Shown here one piece after another: positions 43,105 to 51,328 of a DNA stretch of 64,000 nucleotides. The notes below the pieces were generated by a model. The model was not told where the DNA came from. It saw nothing but the letters and a program-made list of their open reading frames with translations, and made no database searches. Each line of letters begins with the position of its first letter. The stretch's first letter is position 1. The stretch comes from Bordetella parapertussis (GTDB lineage Bacteria > Pseudomonadota > Gammaproteobacteria > Burkholderiales > Burkholderiaceae_C). The translations under genes and the position numbers were made by a program. The stretch spans positions 1 through 64,000 of the forward strand of contig CAMCES010000004.1 in assembly GCA_945873925.1 (NCBI GenBank). Direction: 5' to 3'.

Positions 43105-45033
43105 ATGGGAAGAATCATTGGTATTGACCTCGGCACCACCAACTCGTGCGTGGCCATCATGGAAGGCAACACCACCAAGGTGATCGAGAACGCCGAAGGC
43201 GCGCGCACCACGCCCTCCATCATTGCTTACCAAGAAGACGGCGAGATTTTGGTCGGCGCCTCCGCCAAACGCCAAGCGGTCACCAACCCCCGCAACACCT
43301 TGTACGCGGTCAAGCGGCTGATTGGCCGCAAATTTGAAGAAAAAGAAGTCCAAAAAGACATCGACCTGATGCCCTACACCATCGCCAAAGCCGATAACGG
43401 CGACGCCTGGGTGGAGGTGCACGGCAACAAATTGGCGCCACCCCAAATCAGCGCAGAGATTTTGCGCAAGATGAAGAAAACCGCTGAGGACTACCTGGGT
43501 GAAGAAGTGACCGAGGCTGTGATCACCGTGCCCGCCTATTTCAATGACGCACAACGCCAAGCCACCAAGGACGCAGGTCGCATCGCAGGCTTGGATGTCA
43601 AGCGCATCATCAACGAACCCACGGCCGCTGCCCTGGCTTTCGGCTTGGACAAAACCGACAAAGGCGATCGCAAGATCGCGGTGTACGACCTGGGTGGTGG
43701 CACGTTTGATGTGTCGATCATCGAAATAGCCGATGTCGATGGTGAAAAACAATTCGAGGTGCTCTCCACCAATGGCGACACTTTTTTGGGCGGCGAAGAC
43801 TTTGACCAACGCATCATCGACTTCATCATCACCGAGTTCAAAAAGGAGTCCGGCGTGGATTTGTCCAAAGACGTGCTCGCCTTGCAACGCCTGAAAGAGG
43901 CCGCTGAAAAAGCCAAGATCGAGCTCTCTTCTTCCACCGGCACCGACATCAACCTGCCCTATGTCACGGCTGACGCGTCAGGCCCGAAACACCTGAACAT
44001 CAAACTCAACCGTGCCAAGCTCGAAAGCCTGGTCGATGAGTTGATCGAGCGCACCATCGCGCCTTGCCGCACCGCCATCAAAGACGCAGGCGTGTCGGTC
44101 AGCGACATCCACGACGTGATCTTGGTCGGCGGCATGACCCGCATGCCCAAGGTGCAAGACAAGGTCAAAGAATTTTTCGGCCAAGAACCCCGCCGCGATG
44201 TCAACCCTGACGAAGCCGTGGCCGTGGGTGCCGCGATCCAAGGCCAGGTGCTGTCGGGCGACCGAAAAGACGTGTTGTTGTTGGACGTCACACCTTTGTC
44301 CCTGGGCATCGAAACCTTGGGTGGCGTGATGACCAAAATGATTGTCAAGAACACCACCATTCCCACCAAGTTTGCGCAGACCTTCTCCACCGCAGACGAC
44401 AACCAACCAGCGGTCACCATCAAGGTCTTCCAAGGCGAGCGTGAAATGGCTTCGGGCAACAAGTCCCTGGGCGAGTTCAACTTGGAGGGCATCCCGCCCG
44501 CAGCACGCGGCACACCGCAAATCGAGGTGTCGTTTGACATTGACGCCAACGGCATCTTGCATGTGGGCGCGAAAGACAAAGCCACTGGCAAAGAAAACAA
44601 AATCACGATCAAAGCCAACTCGGGTTTGAGCGAAGCCGAGATCCAGCAGATGGTGAAAGACGCCGAACTCAACGCGGCTGAAGACAAGAAAAAGCTTGAA
44701 ATCGTTCAAGCGCGCAACCAGGGTGACGCGGCAGTGCATGACGTCAAGAAATCCTTGACCGAGCACGGCGACAAGTTGGATGCGGCTGACAAAGAGAAAA
44801 TCGAGGCGGCTGTGAAAGACCTGGAAGAGGCTTTGAAAGGCGAAGACAAAGACGCCATTTCCACCAAAACTGAAGCCTTGATGGCCGCTGCGCAAAAACT
44901 CGGTGAGATGGTCTATGCCGACAAACAAGCCAAGGAATCAGCTGGGGCAGCCGGCGCTACCGACACTGGCCAAGACAAAGCACAAGACGACAATGTGGTC
45001 GACGCTGAGGTCAAAGAAGTCAAAAAACCCTAA
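43105..45033 (+). CDS. dnaK: Chaperone DnaK (Hsp70)
   Basis: A 642-residue Hsp70. The ATPase phosphate loop GIDLGTTNSCVAIMEG, VITVPAYFNDAQRQATKDAG, the linker and the substrate domain are intact, ending with an EVKEVKKP tail. AGGAG lies 6 bases before the ATG. The 139-bp gap after grpE may hold an extra promoter; CTTGAAA at 43010-43016 is a possible sigma-32 -35 box but has no good -10 partner. Confidence 0.97.
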   Translation: MGRIIGIDLGTTNSCVAIMEGNTTKVIENAEGARTTPSIIAYQEDGEILVGASAKRQAVTNPRNTLYAVKRLIGRKFEEKEVQKDIDLMPYTIAKADNGDAWVEVHGNKLAPPQISAEILRKMKKTAEDYLGEEVTEAVITVPAYFNDAQRQATKDAGRIAGLDVKRIINEPTAAALAFGLDKTDKGDRKIAVYDLGGGTFDVSIIEIADVDGEKQFEVLSTNGDTFLGGEDFDQRIIDFIITEFKKESGVDLSKDVLALQRLKEAAEKAKIELSSSTGTDINLPYVTADASGPKHLNIKLNRAKLESLVDELIERTIAPCRTAIKDAGVSVSDIHDVILVGGMTRMPKVQDKVKEFFGQEPRRDVNPDEAVAVGAAIQGQVLSGDRKDVLLLDVTPLSLGIETLGGVMTKMIVKNTTIPTKFAQTFSTADDNQPAVTIKVFQGEREMASGNKSLGEFNLEGIPPAARGTPQIEVSFDIDANGILHVGAKDKATGKENKITIKANSGLSEAEIQQMVKDAELNAAEDKKKLEIVQARNQGDAAVHDVKKSLTEHGDKLDAADKEKIEAAVKDLEEALKGEDKDAISTKTEALMAAAQKLGEMVYADKQAKESAGAAGATDTGQDKAQDDNVVDAEVKEVKKP

Positions 45034-45111
45034 ACCTTTCCACCCCCTGCGCCGCGTCCAAGCCCTCGAACGGGTTGACGCGGCGTTGACATATTTCAGA
45101 ACATCACCACC

Positions 45112-46242
45112 ATGGCCACCAAACGCGACTTTTATGAGATTTTGGGCGTCCCCAAAAACGCCAGCGACGACGAGATCAAAAAGTCGTACCGCAAACTGGC
45201 CATGAAATACCACCCTGACCGCACGCAAGGTGACGCCTCCGCCGAGGTGAAATTCAAAGAGGCCAAAGAAGCCTATGAAATGCTGTCTGACGCTGAAAAG
45301 CGTGCGGCCTACGACCAGTATGGCCATGCCGGTGTCGACCCGAACATGCGCGGGGCCGCGGGCGCGGGTGGCTTTGGCGGTTTCAGCGAATCCTTTGGTG
45401 ACATCTTCGGCGACATCTTTGGTCAAGCCAGACGACAACAAGGCGGTGGTCGCCAAGTCTTTCGAGGCAACGACCTGAGCTATGCGATGGAAGTCACTCT
45501 GGAAGAAGCAGCTGAGGGGAAGAAAACCGAGATCCGCATCCCCAGCTATGACGAGTGCGACACCTGCCACGGCAGTGGAGCCAAACCTGGCACCTCCGCC
45601 AAAACCTGTGGCACCTGCCAAGGCCAAGGCGTGGTGCAAATGCGCCAGGGCTTTTTCAGCGTTCAACAAACCTGTCCACACTGCCGAGGCAGTGGCAAGA
45701 TCATCACCGACCCCTGCACAACCTGCCATGGCCAAGGCAAGATCAAGCGCCAAAAAACCTTAGAGATTGCAATCCCCGCGGGCATCGATGACGGCATGCG
45801 TATCCGCAGCACTGGCAACGGAGAACCCGGCACCAACGGTGGTCCACCGGGCGACCTCTACATTGAAATCCGACTGAAAAAACACGAGGTGTTCCAGCGC
45901 GATGGCGACGACTTGCATTGCGCCGTGCCCATCAGTTTCACCACCGCGGCTTTGGGCGGCGAGATCAGTGTGCCCACCCTGAATGGCGAAGCCGCGATTG
46001 ACCTGCCCGAAGGCACCCAAACCGGCAAGCAGTTCAGACTGCGCGGTAAAGGCATCAAGGGCGTGCGTGCGAGTTTCCCAGGCGACTTGTATTGCCACAT
46101 CACCGTAGAAACTCCAGTCAAGCTGACCGAGCATCAACGCAAGCTCTTGAAAGAGTTGGACGAGTCCTTGAAAAAAGGCGGGGCCAAACATTCACCCACC
46201 GAAGCCGGTTGGGCGGACAAGCTGAAAAACCTGTTCAGCTGA
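45112..46242 (+). CDS. dnaJ: Chaperone DnaJ (Hsp40)
   Basis: A 376-residue co-chaperone. The J domain has the HPD triad in KYHPDRTQG; a Gly/Phe region follows, and the zinc domain has the four repeats CDTCHGSG, CGTCQGQG, CPHCRGSG and CTTCHGQG. The C-terminal peptide-binding domain is complete. It follows dnaK by 78 bp, ending the heat-shock operon. Confidence 0.96.
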   Translation: MATKRDFYEILGVPKNASDDEIKKSYRKLAMKYHPDRTQGDASAEVKFKEAKEAYEMLSDAEKRAAYDQYGHAGVDPNMRGAAGAGGFGGFSESFGDIFGDIFGQARRQQGGGRQVFRGNDLSYAMEVTLEEAAEGKKTEIRIPSYDECDTCHGSGAKPGTSAKTCGTCQGQGVVQMRQGFFSVQQTCPHCRGSGKIITDPCTTCHGQGKIKRQKTLEIAIPAGIDDGMRIRSTGNGEPGTNGGPPGDLYIEIRLKKHEVFQRDGDDLHCAVPISFTTAALGGEISVPTLNGEAAIDLPEGTQTGKQFRLRGKGIKGVRASFPGDLYCHITVETPVKLTEHQRKLLKELDESLKKGGAKHSPTEAGWADKLKNLFS

Positions 46243-46303
46243 TGGCTTGGATGCAGCGCTTTTGTGCCTGACAACGCTTGCAAAGATTCACAAACCAAGG
46301 GTT

Positions 46304-46762
46304 TTACAAAAACCGATCGAGCAATTTGCGGCTGTGGCGGTCCAGTGCGGGCAAGTCGCGGATGAGAAATTGCACACCGTGTTCGTCTGCGACGATGAGT
46401 GTTTGGCCGCTCAAGCGGCGAATATCTTCTTCACCACGCAACACAAACTGCGCTGGGCCTCTGCTGGTTTGCACAGACCACACAGACGGCGTGATGAAAC
46501 TGCTGACCGCGTCCACGCGCTGAATTTCCGGCATGAATTCACGCGCTTGCAATGCTTCCATCACCGCCGTTTTTTGCGCCTCTGGCAAGGTCAGTGGCGC
46601 TTCAAGCCACAACAGTTCATGACCCTCCGCACTCAGGACCGACACGCCTTCATCGGGTGCGCCAATCGGAAACGCCCGCACCACGGTGACACCAACGTGC
46701 AAGGCACTGTCGAGCTTGAGTTGCCACGCACCCATGCTGTTTTGCGTCAATTCAAAATTCAT
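46304..46762 (-). CDS. DUF1854 protein associated with cyanophycin metabolism
   Basis: A 152-residue protein of the DUF1854 family, found beside cyanophycin genes in beta-proteobacteria. Visible features are MNFELTQNSMGAWQLKLD, VRAFPIGAPDEGVSVLSAEGHELLW and FVLRGEEDIRRLSG, a small alpha/beta domain without catalytic motifs. It overlaps the ABC transporter by ATGA and is divergent from the cphA pair across that gene. Function unknown. Confidence 0.82.
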   Translation of the reverse strand: MNFELTQNSMGAWQLKLDSALHVGVTVVRAFPIGAPDEGVSVLSAEGHELLWLEAPLTLPEAQKTAVMEALQAREFMPEIQRVDAVSSFITPSVWSVQTSRGPAQFVLRGEEDIRRLSGQTLIVADEHGVQFLIRDLPALDRHSRKLLDRFL

Positions 46763-49038
46763 GTGCGTGCCTCTCGTTCAGTGCCCAGCGTCAAGCCTTC
46801 CTCTTCGGCTTCTTTTTGGCGGGCTTGCGCCTCGTACAAACGCCAGTAAGCGCCTTGCCTGGCCAGCAGTTCATCGTGCTGACCTTGCTCAACCAACTGA
46901 CCGTGCTCCATGACGACGAGCCGATCTGCACGGCGCAGCGTGGAGAGCCGGTGCGCAATCGCGATGGTGGTGCGTCCACGCACCAGGTTGTCCAGCGCTT
47001 TTTGAATTTCTTGCTCGGTTTCGGTGTCCACCGAGGAGGTGGCCTCGTCCATGATCAGGATGCGCGGGTCGATCAACAAGGCCCGTGCGATCGAGATGCG
47101 TTGGCGCTCGCCACCGGACAAACCCTGCCCGCGCTCGCCCACCAAGGAGTCGTAGCCTTGCGGCAAACACAGAATGAATTCATGGGCATGGGCGGCACGG
47201 GCCGCAGCCACAATCTCAGCGCGGGTGGCACTTGGTTTGCCATAGGCAATGTTGTCAGCGATGGTGCCGAAAAACAAAAACGGTTCTTGCAAGACCAAAC
47301 CGATGTGCCGTCTGTAGTCTGCAATGCGAATGTCTCTGATGTCGGTGCCGTCAATGCGGATCGCGCCTTCGCTCAGATCGTAGAAGCGGCAAATCAGGTT
47401 GACCAAGGTGCTTTTGCCCGAGCCGCTTTGACCCACCAAACCAATCATTTCCCCGGGCGCAATGTCCAAGCTCAAGCCCTTGATGACAGCGCGGTTGCCA
47501 TAGCGAAAACCAGCATCGGCAATTTGAATGTGCCCCACCACCTCGGGCAAGGCCACCGGGTTCACTGGCTCGGGGACGCTGGACACGTGGTCGAGGATTT
47601 CAAAAATACGTTTGGTGCCGGCTGCTGCTTTTTGCGTGTGCGACACGATGCGGCTCATCGCATCCAGTCGAGCATAAAAGCGGGTGCTGTAGGCCAGGAA
47701 AGCAGTCAACACACCGACCGTGACTTGATGATTCGCCACTTGCCAAATGCCAAAGGCCCAGACCACCAGCAAACCAATTTCAGTCACCAAGGTCACGGTG
47801 GGCGAGAACAAGGACCACAAGAAATTGATGCGGTCGTTGACCGCGAGGTTGTGTTTGTTGGCCTCTTGAAAGCGCTTGGCCTCGCGGGTCTCTTGGGCAA
47901 AGGCCTTGACCACGCGGATGCCCGGGATGGTGTCCGCCAACACATTGGTGAGTTCGGACCAGACCCGGTCGATTTTTTCAAAACCCGTGCGCAAACGGTC
48001 GCGCACGATGTGGATCAACCACGCAATGAAGGGCAGCGGCAGCAAAGTGGCCAACGCCAACCACGGGTCGATGCTGAACAAAATCGCAGCGGTCATCAAG
48101 ATCATCAGCACGTCGGTGGCGAAGTCGAGCAAGTGCAGCGACAAAAACACGCACAAACGGTCGGTCTCGCTGCCGATGCGGGTCATCAGGTCGCCGGTGC
48201 GGCGTCCGCCAAAGTATTCCAAAGACAGCTTGAGCAAATGCTCGTAGGCGGTGGAGCGCAAGTCCGCGCCAATGCGCTCGGAGACCAGCGCCAGCACATA
48301 GGTCTTGAACCAGCCCAGGCCCCAAGCCAACAGGGCAGCGGCCAGCAAACCACCCAAATACCAGGTCACCAACGTTTGGTCAATTTGCTGCCCATTTTGG
48401 AAAGGAATCAGCACCTCGTCCATCAAAGGCATGGTCAGGTAAGGCGGCACCAAAGTCGCAGCGGTTGAGGCCAAGGTGAGCAAAAAACCCAGCAACAACT
48501 GTCCTTGGTAAGGCTTGGCAAAACGCCACAAGCGAAACAGGCTCCAGGTGGACGCAGGCAAGTCGTCTTCCTCGCGCTCACAAGCCTGGCAGGCCTGCCC
48601 TTGGCTGCTGAGTGGCGCATGGCAGCTCGGACCCCAGGCTTGCAAACCCACTGACTGGTGTCCGTCTTGCAGCTTTTGGAAACGCGTGACCAAACTGGCG
48701 GCTTGCAGGTTGTGACCCAAGGTGAAACGCCATTGGGCCAGCTGGGCTTGGTCGTTGCGCAAACTGAGTTGGCCGACACCGGCATGGTCGACCAAGGCCA
48801 GCTGAAAATCGGCTTGCAAAACCAGTGTTTGCCAATTTTTTTCAGCGCTGGCGGGTTGCCACAACAAACGTTGGGGGGTCAAAACCAGCAGACCCCGCCC
48901 GAAATACAATCGGGCATCGAGGTCAACCTCTAGCCAAGCCAGTACGTTTTCTTCAGATGCCAACTGAAGCTGCAGGTCCTCCCGCCAAAAAGCTGGCAAA
49001 TCCAGCAGCACTGGCGCAACATGAGCGGGAGGATTCAT
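46759..49038 (-). CDS. ABC transporter (fused permease/ATPase), cyanophycin-associated
   Basis: About 759 residues. An N-terminal ~170-residue extension of unknown function (with a CEREEDDLP segment) is followed by a six-helix exporter-type membrane domain and an ATPase domain with Walker A GLVGQSGSGKST, signature LSGGERQRISIARALL and Walker B ILIMDEATSSVD. Exporters of this architecture, paired with DUF1854, accompany cphA genes; what it moves is unknown. The start at 49038 (MNPPAHVAP) is preferred to one eight codons upstream. Confidence 0.85.
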   Translation of the reverse strand: MNPPAHVAPVLLDLPAFWREDLQLQLASEENVLAWLEVDLDARLYFGRGLLVLTPQRLLWQPASAEKNWQTLVLQADFQLALVDHAGVGQLSLRNDQAQLAQWRFTLGHNLQAASLVTRFQKLQDGHQSVGLQAWGPSCHAPLSSQGQACQACEREEDDLPASTWSLFRLWRFAKPYQGQLLLGFLLTLASTAATLVPPYLTMPLMDEVLIPFQNGQQIDQTLVTWYLGGLLAAALLAWGLGWFKTYVLALVSERIGADLRSTAYEHLLKLSLEYFGGRRTGDLMTRIGSETDRLCVFLSLHLLDFATDVLMILMTAAILFSIDPWLALATLLPLPFIAWLIHIVRDRLRTGFEKIDRVWSELTNVLADTIPGIRVVKAFAQETREAKRFQEANKHNLAVNDRINFLWSLFSPTVTLVTEIGLLVVWAFGIWQVANHQVTVGVLTAFLAYSTRFYARLDAMSRIVSHTQKAAAGTKRIFEILDHVSSVPEPVNPVALPEVVGHIQIADAGFRYGNRAVIKGLSLDIAPGEMIGLVGQSGSGKSTLVNLICRFYDLSEGAIRIDGTDIRDIRIADYRRHIGLVLQEPFLFFGTIADNIAYGKPSATRAEIVAAARAAHAHEFILCLPQGYDSLVGERGQGLSGGERQRISIARALLIDPRILIMDEATSSVDTETEQEIQKALDNLVRGRTTIAIAHRLSTLRRADRLVVMEHGQLVEQGQHDELLARQGAYWRLYEAQARQKEAEEEGLTLGTEREART

Positions 49039-49123
49039 TCTTTTGAGGATGACCGGCAGCAAAAAATGATTCTAACCCTGCACTTCAGCCAAAACGGCCT
49101 ACGCTCTACCTTTCCAGCCCCTT

Positions 49124-51328
49124 ATGACCTTTCCTGATATCGCGATTTCGCGCATGCGTTACTTGCGCGGCCCGAATGTGTGGACCTACCGCCCCGTCAT
49201 CGAATCCTGGGTAGATCTTGGGCCCCTGGAAGACCACCCCTCCAACACCTTGCCAGGCTTTGTCGATCGCCTGACCACTTGGCTGCCGGGCATGATCGAG
49301 CACCGCTGCGGTGTGGGTGAACGCGGCGGCTTCTTCGAGCGCCTCCAAAGCGGCACCTGGTGCGGCCACATCATTGAACACGTGGCCATCGAGTTGCAAA
49401 CCTTGGCAGGCATGCAAGTGGGTTTCGGCAAAGCGCGTGAAACCAGCCAGCGCGGTGTCTACAAAGTGGTCATCCGCACCCGCCAAGAGGAAGTGGGTCG
49501 TGCGGCTTTCATGGCTGCCCGTGATCTGGTCATGGCGGCCATCAACAACACCGCGTTTGATGTCATAGGCACAGTCATCCGCTTGAAAGCCATGGTGGAC
49601 CGTTTGTGTTTAGGCCCCAGCACGGCATGCATCGTGGACGCGGCCACCGAGCACCACATCCCTTCCATTCGCCTGACCTCTGGCAACTTGGTTCAGCTTG
49701 GCTATGGGTCCTTGCAGCGCCGGATCTGGACGGCTGAGACCGACCGCACCAGCGCGATTGCCGAGAGCATCTCCAGCGACAAAGACCTCACCAAACTGCT
49801 GCTCACCCAATGCGGCGTGCCTGTTCCCACCGGCCAGGTGGTGCATTCACCCGCGCATGCCTGGGAGGTCTCGCAAGAGATTGGCTTGCCTGTGGCGGTC
49901 AAACCCACGGATGCCAACCATGGCCGTGGCGTGGCGCTGGATTTACACAGGCGTGAAGACATTGAAACCGCGTTTGGCATGGCACAACGCGAAGGCACTG
50001 AAGTGATGGTCGAGCGTTTTATACCTGGCGAAGAGCACCGGTTGCTGGTGGTCGGCAACCAAGTGGTCGCCGCCTGCCGCGGCGAAACCGCCAAGATCAA
50101 GGGCGACGGTGTGCACACTGTCGAGCAGTTGATCGAGTTGCAAATCAACGCCGACCCAAGGCGCGGTGAAGAAGAAGACTATCCCCTGGACACGATTCGC
50201 TTGAAAGACCTGCCCACGGCAGTGCTGGAGTTGCAACGCCAAGGGCTGAACCCCGACAGCATTCCAGAGGCAGGTCGCGTGGCCATCGTGCAACGCACCG
50301 GCAACATGGGTATTGACGTCACCGACGAGGTGCATCCTGAAGTCGCGGCAGTCGTGGTGTTGGCAGCGCGGGTGATCGGTTTGGACATCGCAGGCATCGA
50401 TTTGGTCGCACAAGACATCAGCCAACCTTTGCATGCCCAAGGCGGTGCGATCGTCGAAGTCAATGCAGGCCCTGGTTTGCTGATGCACTTGAAACCCGCG
50501 ATCGGCCAACCCCGCCCAGTCGGACAAGCCATCGTCTCGCATTTGTTTCAACCGCAGCAAGCCACACGCATCCCGGTGGTGGGTATCATGGGTCGCAGCC
50601 AAACCGCTGAGTTGGCGCATTTGGTCCATTGGCTGATCCATTTGTCGGGTCGGCGTACCGGCTTGGCTTCATCGCATGGCTTGTTCATGGACCAGCGCTT
50701 GGTTGACCCGAAAGACGCCCGTGTTTTTGAGGCCAGTCAACGGCTTTTGATCAACCGTTCCTTGGACGCAGCGGTGTTTGAAAACGCTGCTTTGCAAGTC
50801 CTCGAGGAGGGCCTGCCCTATGACCGCTGCCACGTGGGCGTGTTGACTGACATGCCCGACGCCACGGGCTTGCAAGACCATGACATCCACACACCCGAAC
50901 AGGTGCGAAGCGTGGTGCGAACCCAGGTGGATTTGGTGCTGCCCGAAGGTGCAGCGGTTCTCAACGCAGACGATGCCGCCGTTGTCGACTTGGCCGAGCT
51001 TTGCGATGGCGAAGTCATTTACTACTCCCCCAGCGCCGCCTCCCCGGTGGTGGTCACGCACCGTGCCGCTAAAGGCCGTGCCGTGTTTTGCCGAGACGGT
51101 CAAGTGGTGATGGCGCGGGGCGAACATGAAACCGTGTTGGTCAAACTCGACTTCCCTCCGATCGCCAAGTTGCTGACCGATGGCCGCATGAGCCTGCCCA
51201 ATGTGCTGGCCGCTGTGGCGGTTGCTTGGGCACTTGAACTGACCCCGGAATTGATACGCGCAGGACTGAAAAACTATGGCCAACCCTCTGCCATGGCCAA
51301 CCCTGAAGTTGCAAGGATGAACGCCTGA
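49124..51328 (+). CDS. Cyanophycin synthetase-like protein CphA-prime (degenerate Mur P-loop)
   Basis: A 734-residue relative of cyanophycin synthetase. The N-terminal domain and the ATP-grasp domain look complete (PVAVKPTDANHGRGVALDL, IVEVNAGPGLLMHLKP). In the Mur-ligase-like part, the ATP-binding P-loop that reads GTNGKTTT in the next gene is GIMGRSQTAEL here, near residue 485, without the lysine, and the protein stops short of the C-terminal Mur domain. It is therefore likely limited to the ATP-grasp reaction or to a supporting role. Its stop overlaps the start of cphA (TGATG). Confidence 0.85.
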   Translation: MTFPDIAISRMRYLRGPNVWTYRPVIESWVDLGPLEDHPSNTLPGFVDRLTTWLPGMIEHRCGVGERGGFFERLQSGTWCGHIIEHVAIELQTLAGMQVGFGKARETSQRGVYKVVIRTRQEEVGRAAFMAARDLVMAAINNTAFDVIGTVIRLKAMVDRLCLGPSTACIVDAATEHHIPSIRLTSGNLVQLGYGSLQRRIWTAETDRTSAIAESISSDKDLTKLLLTQCGVPVPTGQVVHSPAHAWEVSQEIGLPVAVKPTDANHGRGVALDLHRREDIETAFGMAQREGTEVMVERFIPGEEHRLLVVGNQVVAACRGETAKIKGDGVHTVEQLIELQINADPRRGEEEDYPLDTIRLKDLPTAVLELQRQGLNPDSIPEAGRVAIVQRTGNMGIDVTDEVHPEVAAVVVLAARVIGLDIAGIDLVAQDISQPLHAQGGAIVEVNAGPGLLMHLKPAIGQPRPVGQAIVSHLFQPQQATRIPVVGIMGRSQTAELAHLVHWLIHLSGRRTGLASSHGLFMDQRLVDPKDARVFEASQRLLINRSLDAAVFENAALQVLEEGLPYDRCHVGVLTDMPDATGLQDHDIHTPEQVRSVVRTQVDLVLPEGAAVLNADDAAVVDLAELCDGEVIYYSPSAASPVVVTHRAAKGRAVFCRDGQVVMARGEHETVLVKLDFPPIAKLLTDGRMSLPNVLAAVAVAWALELTPELIRAGLKNYGQPSAMANPEVARMNA

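Noticed and set aside
46816..48468. 550-codon plus-strand frame opposite the ABC transporter
   Set aside because: Composition is rich in Gln, His, Arg and Val with no motif; the opposite strand has intact Walker A, signature and Walker B motifs.
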